Below are positions 1 through 7,837 of a DNA stretch of 64,000 nt, in pieces. Numbering within the stretch: the first letter of the stretch is position 1; every line of letters starts with the position of its first letter. The translations under genes and the position numbers were made by a program. Source of the DNA: Cloacibacterium caeni (GTDB lineage Bacteria > Bacteroidota > Bacteroidia > Flavobacteriales > Weeksellaceae); contig NZ_OU015321.1 in NCBI RefSeq assembly GCF_907163105.1, positions 2,654,918 through 2,718,917 on the forward strand, in the 5' to 3' direction. The notes beneath the pieces were generated by a model, which ran no database searches, had not been told where the DNA came from, and was given only the letters and a program-made list of their open reading frames with translations.

Positions 1-1173
1 GGAAATTCTTCACTTTACAGAATTAATGTAGATGGAAAAGCTGGAACTGAATTTACCAATGTTCCCCTTCGTAAAAAAGACAGCCTTTATATTTTTGTAG
101 AAATTGCTCCTACTGCAAATGCTCCAGAAGCGATTGCGGAAGAAAGAATTCAGATAGAATCGCCAGTTGCGAATCAACATGTGACCTTGTTGTCAGTAGT
201 TCAAGATGTAGAATTTTATATTTCTACCGAAAACAGTCCGAAAATTTTAACAGACAATACTTCTTGGAACAATACAAAAGCTAAAATTATTTATGGCGAC
301 TTGAAATTAGCTGATGGAAAATCACTGACTATTTCTGAGGGAACAAAAGTGTATTTTCATAAAAATGCCAATTTGAAAATCGGGAAAAATGCTCAATTGA
401 TTGCCAATGGAGATTTAGGAAAAGAAGTAATTTTCCGCGGAGATAGAAATGATGCGAGATATGACACGCTTCCTCTTAACTGGGGCGGAATTCAGTTAGA
501 ACAAGGTGCAATTGCCAATTTAAAATATGCTAAAATTTTTGGTGGAACAACTGGTTTAGAACTCAATCACGCTTCTGCTACGCTTAAAAATACGATTGTT
601 CACACTTTTCAAGATTTTGGAATTTTAGGAATTAATGCAACTGTAAATGCAGAAAATTTGGTGGTCAACAATTGTGGTCAAGCGAATTTAGGAATTTTTA
701 AAGGCGGAAATTATACATTTTTACATGCTACTTTTGCCAATTATTGGAACTTAAACAGCACTTTGCCGAGTTTTGGAATCTATGCAACTAACGAATATAA
801 CAATGGAACTTCTATAGAACAAGGCGCTTTAACATTGAATCTTCAAAATTCTATTGTTTACACCGAAAGAAATAACGCGATACAGTTCAAGCCAACTTCT
901 GGACAAACATTTAATTATTTCATCGAGAATTGTTTGGTAAAATTTGATGCTGCAAACGCAGGTTTTACTTGGGACGGAAATACTAAAATTGTGAATTCTA
1001 TCAAAAACGAAGACCCAAAATTTGAGAATTATTTCACCCAAAAAATGAATTTGAGAGTGAAAGCAACTTCTCCCGCAAAAACCAAAGGAAAAGTTTCCAC
1101 AGCAGCTTTGGTTCCTCTAGATATTGTAAAAGTGAACAGAACTACCAATCCTACCATTGGAGCGTATCAGTAA
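1..1173 (+). CDS. Beta-helix surface protein, 5'-truncated
   Basis: The reading frame is open from base 1, so the gene starts before the window and about 390 C-terminal residues are visible. After a stretch that looks like the end of a beta-sandwich, the protein has the features of a right-handed parallel beta-helix: a line that reads as 'make the element with the lowest-cost opening' (SLTISEGTKVYFHKNANLKI), then GKEVIFRGDR and repeated short strands rich in Asn, Gly and Ile. Proteins of this build in Bacteroidota are usually exported lipoproteins or surface proteins. The N-terminal signal that would show this lies outside the window. An apparent GTG start at 181 is internal. The substrate or partner cannot be told from the sequence. 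Confidence 0.7.
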   Translation, partial: GNSSLYRINVDGKAGTEFTNVPLRKKDSLYIFVEIAPTANAPEAIAEERIQIESPVANQHVTLLSVVQDVEFYISTENSPKILTDNTSWNNTKAKIIYGDLKLADGKSLTISEGTKVYFHKNANLKIGKNAQLIANGDLGKEVIFRGDRNDARYDTLPLNWGGIQLEQGAIANLKYAKIFGGTTGLELNHASATLKNTIVHTFQDFGILGINATVNAENLVVNNCGQANLGIFKGGNYTFLHATFANYWNLNSTLPSFGIYATNEYNNGTSIEQGALTLNLQNSIVYTERNNAIQFKPTSGQTFNYFIENCLVKFDAANAGFTWDGNTKIVNSIKNEDPKFENYFTQKMNLRVKATSPAKTKGKVSTAALVPLDIVKVNRTTNPTIGAYQ

Positions 1174-1248
1174 AAAGTTTCGAGTTGTGGGTTTCGAGAT
1201 ACGAGATTATCTCGCAACACGCAACACGTACCTCGTAACAAAGAAATT

Positions 1249-1575
1249 ATGGAAATAAAAATTCTACAAAATCAAGTTGATGAATGGATAAAAACCATTG
1301 GTGTTCGTTATTTTAATGAATTAACAAATATGGCAATGTTAACCGAAGAAGTAGGAGAAGTTGCCAGAATTATAGCCAGAAGATATGGCGAACAAAGCGA
1401 AAAAGAATCTGATAAATCTAAAGATTTAGGCGAGGAATTAGCAGATGTACTTTTTGTAACTTTGTGCTTGGCAAACCAAACTGGCGTAGATTTACAAGTC
1501 GCTTTTGATAAAAAGATGAAAGTAAAAACCGAAAGAGATTTTGACCGTCATCAAAATAATGAAAAACTGAAATAA
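1249..1575 (+). CDS. MazG-like nucleotide pyrophosphohydrolase
   Basis: A 108-residue all-helical protein with the two acidic motifs of the MazG/iMazG fold: EEVGEVAR (about residues 28-35) and EELADVLF (about 62-69). These Glu and Asp residues normally bind Mg2+ for hydrolysis of an NTP or dNTP to the monophosphate and pyrophosphate. The length fits a single-domain enzyme (house-cleaning type) and not the two-domain MazG. The stop codon shares one base with the ATG of the next gene (PspC-like), so the two are probably translationally coupled. The substrate is not evident. Confidence 0.85.
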   Translation: MEIKILQNQVDEWIKTIGVRYFNELTNMAMLTEEVGEVARIIARRYGEQSEKESDKSKDLGEELADVLFVTLCLANQTGVDLQVAFDKKMKVKTERDFDRHQNNEKLK

Positions 1576-1811
1576 TGAGAGAACCCAAAATTATTACTGA
1601 TTTAAGACACAAAGTAGAACATGAATGGTTCGGAACGCTCACCAGATTTGGCAGTAGACTGGGGATTCCTGTTTCTAAACTGCGTGTATTTTTCATTTAT
1701 TCCACTTTTGCTACCGCTGGTTTTTTCTTCTTGGTTTATCTCATGATGGCATTTACGCTTTGGGTAAAAGATATTTTCGTCACCAGAAGACCTAATGTTT
1801 TTGACCTGTAA
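1575..1811 (+). CDS. Small PspC-domain membrane protein
   Basis: A 78-residue protein with a short basic N-terminal segment followed by a PspC-like stretch (SRLGIPVSKLRVFFIYSTF) and one or two hydrophobic segments around residues 40-68. PspC-domain proteins are inner-membrane proteins linked to envelope stress in other bacteria. Small standalone versions are common in Flavobacteriia and their role is unknown. The ATG overlaps the stop of the MazG-like gene by one base, so the two form a transcriptional pair. Confidence 0.7.
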   Translation: MREPKIITDLRHKVEHEWFGTLTRFGSRLGIPVSKLRVFFIYSTFATAGFFFLVYLMMAFTLWVKDIFVTRRPNVFDL

Positions 1812-1827
1812 ATAATAGTTTTCATTA

Positions 1828-1880
1828 AAGTCAAAAATCGTAAATCAAAAATCGTAAATCAAAAATTGTAAATCGTAAAT
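1828..1880. repeat. Short AT-rich tandem repeat (aaatcgtaaatc units)
   Basis: The intergenic stretch before the GNAT gene consists of about four imperfect copies of a 12-14-base unit of the form AAATCGTAAATCAA. It is low-complexity, non-coding, and ends directly at the ATG of the next gene. A role as slippage-prone spacer is inference. Confidence 0.6.
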
Positions 1881-1884
1881 AAAA

Positions 1885-2391
1885 ATGGTTTGGTTCGAAG
1901 AATTACAAAACCGTAAGAAAATTTCTAAAATTTTCTACCGCTACGAAAAGACTTTTCCCGAAGAAGAAAGACGAAGCAAAGACCAATTTCTAGATTTGGC
2001 CGAAAATCCAGACGCCTTTGTTTATTCCATTAATCACGAAGATGAAAATATAGGATATTGTGTAATTTGGGAGCTTCAAGAATTTTATTTTTTAGAGCAT
2101 TTTGAAGTTTTTGAAGAATTCCGAAATCAAAAATTTGGCGAAAAAATTCTGGAAAGTTTACAGGAAAAATTCGAAAAACTGATTTTAGAAACTGAGCCCG
2201 ATTCACTTTCAGAAATTGCAGAAAGAAGATTGCGTTTTTACGAAAGAAATGGTTTTAGCGTCATAGAAAAAAATTACCTTCAACCAAGTTATGGCGAAGG
2301 TAAATATGCTGTTAATTTATTTTTAATGGCTAATTTCCAGCCTGAAAATTTAGATGTTTTGGTGAATGAAATTTATGAAGTAGTTTATTAA
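1885..2391 (+). CDS. GNAT-family N-acetyltransferase
   Basis: A 168-residue protein with the outline of a GNAT fold. There is an N-terminal helix rich in charged residues, central strands (NIGYCVIWEL, FYFLEHFEVFEEFRNQKFGEKIL) in which the segment FRNQKFGEKI occupies the place of the acetyl-CoA-binding R/Q-x-x-G-x-G/A loop, and a C-terminal RLRFYERNGF motif typical of GNAT strand 6/helix 4. The family transfers an acetyl group from acetyl-CoA to an amine. The acceptor is not evident. The gene stands alone behind the tandem repeat and ends in a palindromic repeat. Confidence 0.75.
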   Translation: MVWFEELQNRKKISKIFYRYEKTFPEEERRSKDQFLDLAENPDAFVYSINHEDENIGYCVIWELQEFYFLEHFEVFEEFRNQKFGEKILESLQEKFEKLILETEPDSLSEIAERRLRFYERNGFSVIEKNYLQPSYGEGKYAVNLFLMANFQPENLDVLVNEIYEVVY

Positions 2392-2392
2392 C

Positions 2393-2436
2393 ACCCCGTC
2401 AAAATCAAAGATTTTGACACCCCTCTAAAAGAGGGG
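2393..2436. repeat. Double-hairpin intergenic repeat
   Basis: Two perfect small hairpins sit back to back after the GNAT stop codon: GTCAAAATC/GATTTTGAC (2398-2418) and CCCCTCT/AGAGGGG (2420-2436). Similar strings recur between genes in Flavobacteriia as I remember them. It may also act as a terminator, although no T-tract follows. Confidence 0.55.
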
Positions 2437-2492
2437 AACCAATAGAGAAAGTTTTTTTCAACCTTTGCATCAACCTTTACCTCAATCTCTAC

Positions 2493-3224
2493 CTAATCCA
2501 CTTCATATTCTAATTTAATTGTAATACTCGCTTCTTTTTCTTTTGATTGAGTATTATAAGTTCCGCCATAAGAAAAATCTTCGTTTGAATTTGGCGCGGT
2601 AATTTGGATCACACCCATTGTTGCTTTTTTAAGATTTCCTAAATCTGAACCTGCATTTTCTGCAATTTTTTCGGCACGTTCTTTAGCGTCTTTTGTAGCA
2701 TTAGCAATCATTTCTTGTTTTACTTCCGCCAATTTGGTGTAAAAATAATTAGGTCTGGAAGAAGTGAATTCTATTCCAAGATTGATAATTTCGGTGATAT
2801 TTCTAGACAAATTTTCAATTTTTGCCACATCTTTACTTTCTAATGAAACCGATTGAGTTAATTGGTAACCTGCAAAAGTTTGGTGACTACTTCCATTAGC
2901 GTCTGAAACATAATTATATTGCTTCTGAATATCTACCGCCGAAAAAACGATTTCGTTTTTAGGAATTCCTTTAGAAATCAAATAGTTTTCGATGATTTTT
3001 CGGTCGTTTGAAAGTGCATCATAAGCTTGTTTCAGTTCAAAGCTATTTCTGGAGAAGTTTCCGCTCCAAGTGATGAGGTCTGAAGTAAATTTTTTGGTTC
3101 CGAGACCGGTAACAGAGATGGTGTTTTCTGATTTGTTTCGGTTTTTGATGGCGCTTCCTAATAAGCCAAGCCCAATGATGAAGCCCAAAGAAGCAACAGC
3201 AATGGCGATAATGTTTTTGTTCAT
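2493..3224 (-). CDS. SIMPL-domain (YggE-like) protein, membrane anchored
   Basis: A 243-residue protein with an N-terminal signal anchor (residues 4-26, IIAIAVASLGFIIGLGLLGS) followed by a SIMPL/DUF541 domain: the beginning NTISVTGLGTKKFTSDLITW, a middle with KGIPKNEIVFSAVDIQ, and a C-terminal AKERAEKIAENAGSDLG helix. SIMPL proteins are periplasmic or membrane-tethered and form large ring assemblies in some bacteria. Their biochemical role is poorly known, with links to oxidative stress for YggE. The gene is monocistronic as far as spacing shows (73 bp to the next minus-strand gene). Confidence 0.85.
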   Translation of the reverse strand: MNKNIIAIAVASLGFIIGLGLLGSAIKNRNKSENTISVTGLGTKKFTSDLITWSGNFSRNSFELKQAYDALSNDRKIIENYLISKGIPKNEIVFSAVDIQKQYNYVSDANGSSHQTFAGYQLTQSVSLESKDVAKIENLSRNITEIINLGIEFTSSRPNYFYTKLAEVKQEMIANATKDAKERAEKIAENAGSDLGNLKKATMGVIQITAPNSNEDFSYGGTYNTQSKEKEASITIKLEYEVD

Positions 3225-3297
3225 AAAATTGTGATTTTAGGTGGTGATTTGATAACTTTAAATTTACGAAAAATTATACATCAAATTCAATTCCATA

Positions 3298-4026
3298 CTA
3301 TTTTAACTTTCTAAAATCATTGATTTTTATTTCTGCTTGTTTTCTGAACTGAGCAATGTCGCTTCCTTTGAGATAACCATATTTATAAGCGTTTTTTAAA
3401 TCTAACCCACTCATTACATGAAAGATGAACGAGGAAATTTCACTTTTTTTAAGTCCTAAATCTGTAAAATAATCTTCGCCAAGAATTTCTAGAAAATCTT
3501 CGGCTAAATCTATTTGATCTGCTTTACTAGAAACTTTACCTACAGAAAAACCTTCACCTTTAGGTTGTACAAATTCGCCTGCTTTTGGTTTTAGTATTAG
3601 AGGATCAGATTTTTGAGTGATGTATTTTGCAATTTCTTTATTGAGTTTTACTTTTCTCACAGATTCTACTCTTCTTGCATCTTCTTTTAGATCGCCTGTG
3701 AGTTTGGTTTTAATTTCTACTTCTTCTATTTCTACTACGGATTTTATCAACGTAATTTTTATAGAATTTTTAAAATCTTCGGGTTTTACGGAATAGGTAA
3801 TTCTATCAAATTTTTGTTTTACGAATCGCAGTGCATCATTATTTTTTGCAGAAATCATAAAATTTCCATCGCTGTCTGAATATGTTTTCTCGTCTGTTCT
3901 GGTGTTGAGGATCAAAACTCCCGATAATTCTATGTTTTGTTCGGAAGAAATTTTTCCAAAAATGTATTCTTGAGCATGAAAAGAATGGGAGATAATGAAT
4001 AAAAATAAGAGTAGAGTTTTCTTCAT
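3298..4026 (-). CDS. Carboxypeptidase-regulatory-like (CarboxypepD_reg) envelope protein
   Basis: A 242-residue protein with a signal peptide (MKKTLLLFLFIISHSFHAQ) and an N-terminal beta-sandwich of the CarboxypepD_reg-like type (residues about 20-90: ISSEQNIELSGVLILNT...YSDSDGNFMISA). The rest is charged and helical, with no enzyme motif. Such domains are common in Bacteroidota exported proteins and TonB-dependent receptors, but this protein lacks a plug or barrel. Function unknown. It is probably periplasmic or outer-membrane associated. Confidence 0.75.
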   Translation of the reverse strand: MKKTLLLFLFIISHSFHAQEYIFGKISSEQNIELSGVLILNTRTDEKTYSDSDGNFMISAKNNDALRFVKQKFDRITYSVKPEDFKNSIKITLIKSVVEIEEVEIKTKLTGDLKEDARRVESVRKVKLNKEIAKYITQKSDPLILKPKAGEFVQPKGEGFSVGKVSSKADQIDLAEDFLEILGEDYFTDLGLKKSEISSFIFHVMSGLDLKNAYKYGYLKGSDIAQFRKQAEIKINDFRKLK

Positions 4027-4149
4027 GGGTTATGATTAGCAGCCTCAAAATTATTTTGAAATTTGATTGCTGAAACAACTTTAACCGAGATTAACTTTTT
4101 TATGAGTTTTTAAGAAGGAAATTTTCAAAATTTGGTTAAAAAGTTCTAA

Positions 4150-4255
4150 TGATGACGGAATTGCGCCCCGACTTTAGTGGAGCTCTTTTTTGTGCGGCGG
4201 CAAAGCCGCCGCACAAAAAAAGCGGGAACGGAAGGCGGAAATTTGGCGCCAATAT
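4150..4255. repeat. Structured palindromic repeat element with long G+C hairpin
   Basis: The core (4186-4220) is a perfect palindrome with 15-base arms around an AAA loop (TGTGCGGCGGC/GCCGCCGCACA with T and A tails). Outside it are CCCCG/CGGG and TTGCGCC/GGCGCCAA pairs, which give a nested fold of about 105 bases. It is much richer in G+C than its surroundings. The core could act as a bidirectional terminator between the minus-strand gene start and ssrA. The nested flanks suggest a REP-like repeat, and similar strings recur in Flavobacteriia as I recall. Confidence 0.6.
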
Positions 4256-4295
4256 AAAAGAATTACAGAATTAAAATTTAGGTACATTTTTTGCT

Positions 4296-4303
4296 TATAT
4301 TTG
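4296..4303 (+). promoter_or_regulatory. Bacteroidota -7 box of ssrA
   Basis: TATATTTG fits the TAnnTTTG -7 consensus and lies 15 bases before the mature tmRNA 5' end. The -33 TTTG is weak (TTTA). The position leaves room for a short 5' leader to be removed by RNase P. Confidence 0.5.
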
Positions 4304-4317
4304 CATACTAAAAAATT

Positions 4318-4714
4318 GGGGTTGACTGGTTTCGACAGCAAGACCAATGGGTAAGTAAGCATGCAGAGAACCGTAGCGCGATCTCTTTAATCCCTTGCTA
4401 CAGAATTTAACTGGCAACGAAGAGTTTGCTCTTGCTGCTTAATCCGAAGCTTAGTAGGATTAGCGTTTTTCCCGAAGTATAGTAAGGAAACAAGATGTCT
4501 CCCGAAAGTTCTGTTCTGCGACGTTCGATTCCGAGGCATAGAAAATGCGGAAATAAGTCCCGAAAAACTTCGGTTCGGGAACGAAAATTTTAGAAGATAA
4601 GCGTAAAGTTGGCTGTTTGCTGTCTGCTTTATGACGAAAACCAATAGCAAAATAAGCATGTAGAAAGCTTGCGTATTGCTTGTTTGGACGAGGGTTCGAA
4701 TCCCTCCAACTCCA
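4318..4714 (+). ncRNA. ssrA: tmRNA
   Basis: The 5' end GGGGTTGACTGGTTTCGACA and the 3' end TTCGAATCCCTCCAACTCCA are the hallmark ends of tmRNA. They form a 7-bp acceptor stem (GGGGTTG with CAACTCC) that keeps the G3-U70 wobble required for alanine charging. A T-arm (GAGGG-TTCGAAT-CCCTC) precedes it. The tag reading frame runs from GGC at 4413 to TAA at 4440-4442 and encodes GNEEFALAA, which ends in the usual protease-recognised LAA. The RNA rescues stalled ribosomes with SmpB. CCA is not encoded (genome reads CTT). The 3' 12 bases are also the integration core of the island that follows. Confidence 0.97.
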
Positions 4715-4715
4715 C
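4691..4715 (+). other. attL (3' end of ssrA)
   Basis: The last 25 bases of ssrA match 25280-25304 at 22 positions, and the final 13 (CCTCCAACTCCAC, 4703-4715) match exactly. The three mismatches are all in the first half, as expected if the crossover took place in the 13-base core and the left part of attR comes from the element. Confidence 0.85.
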
Positions 4716-4717
4716 TT

Positions 4718-4755
4718 AAAACCCTGTAAATTATTGATTTACAGGGTTTTTTATT
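4718..4755 (+). terminator. ssrA terminator, supplied by the island
   Basis: AAACCCTGTAAA and TTTACAGGGTTT form a 12-bp stem with a 7-base loop, followed by a T-rich run. It lies outside the att core, so it was brought in by the inserted element. The host's own terminator is probably the one now at 25316-25344. Confidence 0.85.
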
Positions 4756-4757
4756 TT

Positions 4758-4778
4758 TGGGTGCTAGATTAGGTGCTA
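4758..4778 (+). repeat. Left integrase arm-type repeat
   Basis: A 21-base tandem of two GGTGCTA units (TGGGTGC...AGGTGCTA). It matches 25152-25172 at 18 of 21 positions in the same orientation. Together they look like arm-type binding sites of the element's tyrosine recombinase, one near each att core. Confidence 0.65.
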
Positions 4779-5013
4779 ATATTAAATATAGGATATTTCT
4801 CTTATATGAAAAAATTTGAGGCAAAGATTTATTCTTATCACTAAAAGGAAGTCGTTTTATCTAATAGAGTATCTGTTGAGGCCTTTTACTTTTCCCCCAT
4901 AGAAACCATTTAGCAAAAATTCACCAACAAATCTACATTCTTATTGAAGTCTAAGTATAGAGCCCTCGAATAAATTCTCTACTGTCTTTACAAATAAAAG
5001 TTCCTTCTGGGGT
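4779..5013. other. Non-coding island left end, no gene seen
   Basis: I see no coding frame, RNA or clear repeat here. Codon-like periodicity is absent and stops occur in all frames. It lies between the functional left arm repeat and an older terminator/arm remnant, so it is probably debris of earlier insertions. Confidence 0.5.
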
Positions 5014-5080
5014 ACTTAAAACTCTCTGTAACTACTGTTAACAAAGAGTTTTTTATTTTAAGGGGGAACAAAAAGGGGAA
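5014..5080 (+). repeat. Decayed second att-flank: terminator plus G-rich arm repeat
   Basis: The order matches the living left end. ACTTAAAAC is followed by a hairpin (AAACTCT/AGAGTTT), then TTTTTTATTTT, then a tandem G-rich pair (GGGGGAACA and AAAGGGGAA, 5062-5080), just as the ssrA terminator is followed by GGGTGCTA/GGTGCTA. The G-rich units differ, as would the arm sites of another integrase. I read it as the left end of an older element. Confidence 0.45.
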
Positions 5081-5113
5081 TACGATATTTGAGATTTCTA
5101 ATTTGTGCTATAT

Positions 5114-5713
5114 TCAAATATTTTCTTTTAATAGACTTACTTTGTTTTTAGTTCCGTCTTGGAACTTATGGCTCATAAATTTACTATTAAAGAGATATAG
5201 TATCTTTCTCTTTAATTTATCTTTATTTCCTTTAGACTGGCGGATCAGCAGGAGACGATCTTTAGTTTTGATATCAGAGATCTACAATTCCAACACCTCG
5301 CTAAGACGCAGACCGCACGAATATATTGTGGTAAGAATAGCTTTATGTTTTAAATTCTCCGTAGCATCCAATACCTGTTTCACCTCTTCAAGGGTAAGAA
5401 ATTTCGGTAATTTATGTTCTTTGCGTTTGGGATAGAGATGTTTTAAACTGATCTGGCGGTTGAAGATTTCCTTATAAAATTTGGTAATAGTGGCGATCAT
5501 TGCTTTTTGATATGATTGCCCTATCTTCATCTTGTCGACAAGCCAGACAATAAAATCTTCAAGTTGTTGTTAGGTTATATTTTCCGGTTTATGTTTGGAA
5601 GATAATTTAAGAAAATAGCTGAGATGTGAAGCGTAGGTCTTAATACTTTTCTCGGCATATCGTTGCATTCGAAGGATCACTATGAATTGATCGGTCAGAT
5701 TTTCATTCATCAT
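5114..5713 (-). pseudogene. Broken tyrosine recombinase (XerC/D-like)
   Basis: One continuous frame from ATG at 5713 to TGA at 5114 encodes a SAM-like N-terminal domain (MQRYAEKSIKTYASHLSYFLKL) and the start of the catalytic domain (FLTLEEVKQVLDATENLKHKAILTTIYSCGLRLSEVLEL, split by my wording; the key first Arg is in CGLRLSE). It is interrupted by TAA at 5570-5572 and TAG at 5282-5284, and the C-terminal part with HxxR and the Tyr nucleophile is missing. It belongs to a different, shorter integrase type than the intact gene at the right end. It is a relic, not functional. Confidence 0.85.
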
Positions 5714-5888
5714 ATAATTGCGTTTATCCAAAAATTATTCAATATTTAATCAACTAACAAACAGAATCTTAAATAAAATATATAAAAGAATAAGCGCAAC
5801 ATTATATATTTCGTATTGGCGCAATGCGTATATTTAAACCCTTGGAGAACTCAAGAAAAAATGAGTAAAATAACTTAATCCTATAATA

Positions 5889-6782
5889 ATGTTTGATTTT
5901 CGTTTACAAGTATTTCACAAAGTAGCAAAACGACTTAATTTTACAAAAGCTGCCGAAGAATTATTTATTACGCAGCCAGCAGTTTCAAAACACATACAAG
6001 AAATTGAAAGTTTTCTGAAAACTAAACTTTTTGAAAGAAATGGCTCAAAGGTAAAATTAACAAAAGCAGGAATTATATTATTTTCTCATACCGAAAAAAT
6101 ATTTGAAACCTATCGTAATTTAGAATTTGAAATTAATTCTCTTTCTCAAAATTTCAACGGAAAATTAAGAATTGGTGCGAGTACAACAATTGCTCAATAT
6201 CTTTTACCTGAAATTTTAGCATCGTTTCATAAAAAATTTGACCAACTTATCGTTTCTTTAGAAGCTAATAATACAGAACAAATTGAAATTGCGCTGCAAA
6301 AAAATGAAATTGATTTGGGTATCATAGAAGGAAAATCCAAAAAAGCCTATCTAAAATATACCGAATTTGTCAAAGACGAAATTGTTTTAGTTTCAAATAG
6401 CACAAATCCTCTCTCAAAAAGACAGAACATTACTATTGATGAGCTAAAAAACATTCCTCTCTTGTTTCGCGAGCAAGGATCAGGAACACTAGAAGTAATT
6501 GCACATCATTTAAAATCTTTGAATGTAAAAATTTCAGATTTAAAAATTGAAATGCAATTAGGCAGCACTGAAAGTATTAAAAACTATATACTTCACAGCA
6601 ACACTATGGCTTTTATATCATTACATTCCATATACAAAGAACTTAGAGAAAATAAATTTACAATAATAGATGTTCAACATTTGTCTATCGAAAGGAATTT
6701 TTACTTTATCCAACAACAAGGTCAAGTTGAGGCTTTACCTGAATTATTTATGAAATTTGCCAATCATTATAACTTTAAGTAA
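5889..6782 (+). CDS. LysR-type transcriptional regulator
   Basis: A 297-residue protein of normal LysR length. The winged HTH is at residues 1-60 (FTKAAEELFITQPAVSKHIQEIE), and the periplasmic-binding-protein-like effector domain starts near residue 90 (GKLRIGASTTIAQYLLPEIL). The effector domain type resembles CysB/CbbR/YeiE-like regulators. It is followed 77 bp later, on the same strand, by a YeiH-type transporter gene, a pairing seen for YeiE-YeiH in enterobacteria, where YeiE senses sulfite. Regulation of the downstream transporter is therefore likely and a sulfur oxyanion or a related anion is a possible effector; this is inference. The 175 bases before the ATG are AT-rich and contain GCGCAACATTATATATT...GGCGCAATGCG, a possible operator. 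Confidence 0.9.
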   Translation: MFDFRLQVFHKVAKRLNFTKAAEELFITQPAVSKHIQEIESFLKTKLFERNGSKVKLTKAGIILFSHTEKIFETYRNLEFEINSLSQNFNGKLRIGASTTIAQYLLPEILASFHKKFDQLIVSLEANNTEQIEIALQKNEIDLGIIEGKSKKAYLKYTEFVKDEIVLVSNSTNPLSKRQNITIDELKNIPLLFREQGSGTLEVIAHHLKSLNVKISDLKIEMQLGSTESIKNYILHSNTMAFISLHSIYKELRENKFTIIDVQHLSIERNFYFIQQQGQVEALPELFMKFANHYNFK

Positions 6783-6859
6783 TGACGCATAACTTTTTAC
6801 AATTTCCAACATATCCTTTATTTCAAGAAATTTGTACTAACAATAATATATAAAGTAAG

Positions 6860-7825
6860 ATGGAAAATCAAAAAGGATTCAAAAATTTATTAGACAAAAG
6901 TATAACCACTAGAGAAGTGATTTTTTTATTAGCAGTTGTACTCTGCTTGTCTCCATTAATATCACCGCCAATTGCCTTACTTATGGGTTTAATAATTGCG
7001 CAATTTATTGGACATCCATATTTACATCTAAATCATAAAGCAACTCATATATTATTACAGGTTTCTGTTGTTGGTTTGGGCTTTGGAATGAATGTTACAA
7101 GTGCATTAAAAGCGGGTAAAGAAGGTATTTTATTTACAATAGTTTCTATTATTGGAACATTAGTAATTGGTTTCTTTATGGGTAAGTTTTTAAAGATAGA
7201 AAAAAAGACTTCTTATTTAATATCAACTGGAACAGCCATTTGTGGTGGAAGTGCTATTGCTGCTATTTCTCCTGTAATAAAGGCAGAAGAAAAACAGATA
7301 TCGGTTGCATTAGGAACCATATTTATTCTAAATTCTGTAGCCTTATTTTTATTTCCTTTTATTGGGCATCAGTTAAATTTATCACAATCACAATTTGGAA
7401 TGTGGTGTGCAATTGCTATTCACGATACCAGTTCAGTTGTAGGTGCAGCAAGTAAATATGGTCCGCAAGCTTTAGAGATTGCTACAACTGTTAAATTAGC
7501 ACGAGCATTATGGATAATTCCTGTTGCTTTTTTATCAACTTTTATTTTTAAAAGTAAAGACAGTAAAATAAAAATTCCTTACTTTATTGGATTATTTGTT
7601 CTTGCAATGATTGCAAATACCTATATTCCCTTTGTTCAGCAATACAATCATTATTTAACAAATATTGCAAAAGCAGGATTAACGCTTACCTTGTTTTTAA
7701 TAGGATGTGGATTGAACAGAAAAACAATATCTTCTGTTGGATTTAAACCATTAATTCAAGGTGTAATTCTATGGGTGATTATAGCAACTGCTGCACTTTG
7801 GGCTGTAACAACTTTAACAAACTAA
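6860..7825 (+). CDS. YeiH/UPF0324-family putative anion exporter
   Basis: A 321-residue polytopic membrane protein with about ten hydrophobic segments and the conserved family blocks VGLGFGMN (about 72-79), GTAICGGSAIAAISPVI (about 124-140), HDTSSVVGAASKYG (about 189-202) and the final LIGCGLNRKTI. The family is annotated as putative sulfate exporters, but transport has been shown for few members. It follows the LysR gene and lies 12 bp before a secreted beta-propeller gene, which points to one transcription unit. In this island it stands beside fluoride and arsenite exporters, so an inorganic anion is the natural guess for its substrate. Confidence 0.88.
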   Translation: MENQKGFKNLLDKSITTREVIFLLAVVLCLSPLISPPIALLMGLIIAQFIGHPYLHLNHKATHILLQVSVVGLGFGMNVTSALKAGKEGILFTIVSIIGTLVIGFFMGKFLKIEKKTSYLISTGTAICGGSAIAAISPVIKAEEKQISVALGTIFILNSVALFLFPFIGHQLNLSQSQFGMWCAIAIHDTSSVVGAASKYGPQALEIATTVKLARALWIIPVAFLSTFIFKSKDSKIKIPYFIGLFVLAMIANTYIPFVQQYNHYLTNIAKAGLTLTLFLIGCGLNRKTISSVGFKPLIQGVILWVIIATAALWAVTTLTN

Positions 7826-7837
7826 TAAATTCAAAAT

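Noticed and set aside
4387..4824. Minus-strand reading frame of about 145 codons over the tmRNA
   Set aside because: It lies over the conserved tmRNA and its terminator, has no protein-like features, and is explained by the RNA gene.
5103..5435. Plus-strand frame over the integrase relic
   Set aside because: Antisense of the decayed recombinase; protein-like signal is on the minus strand.
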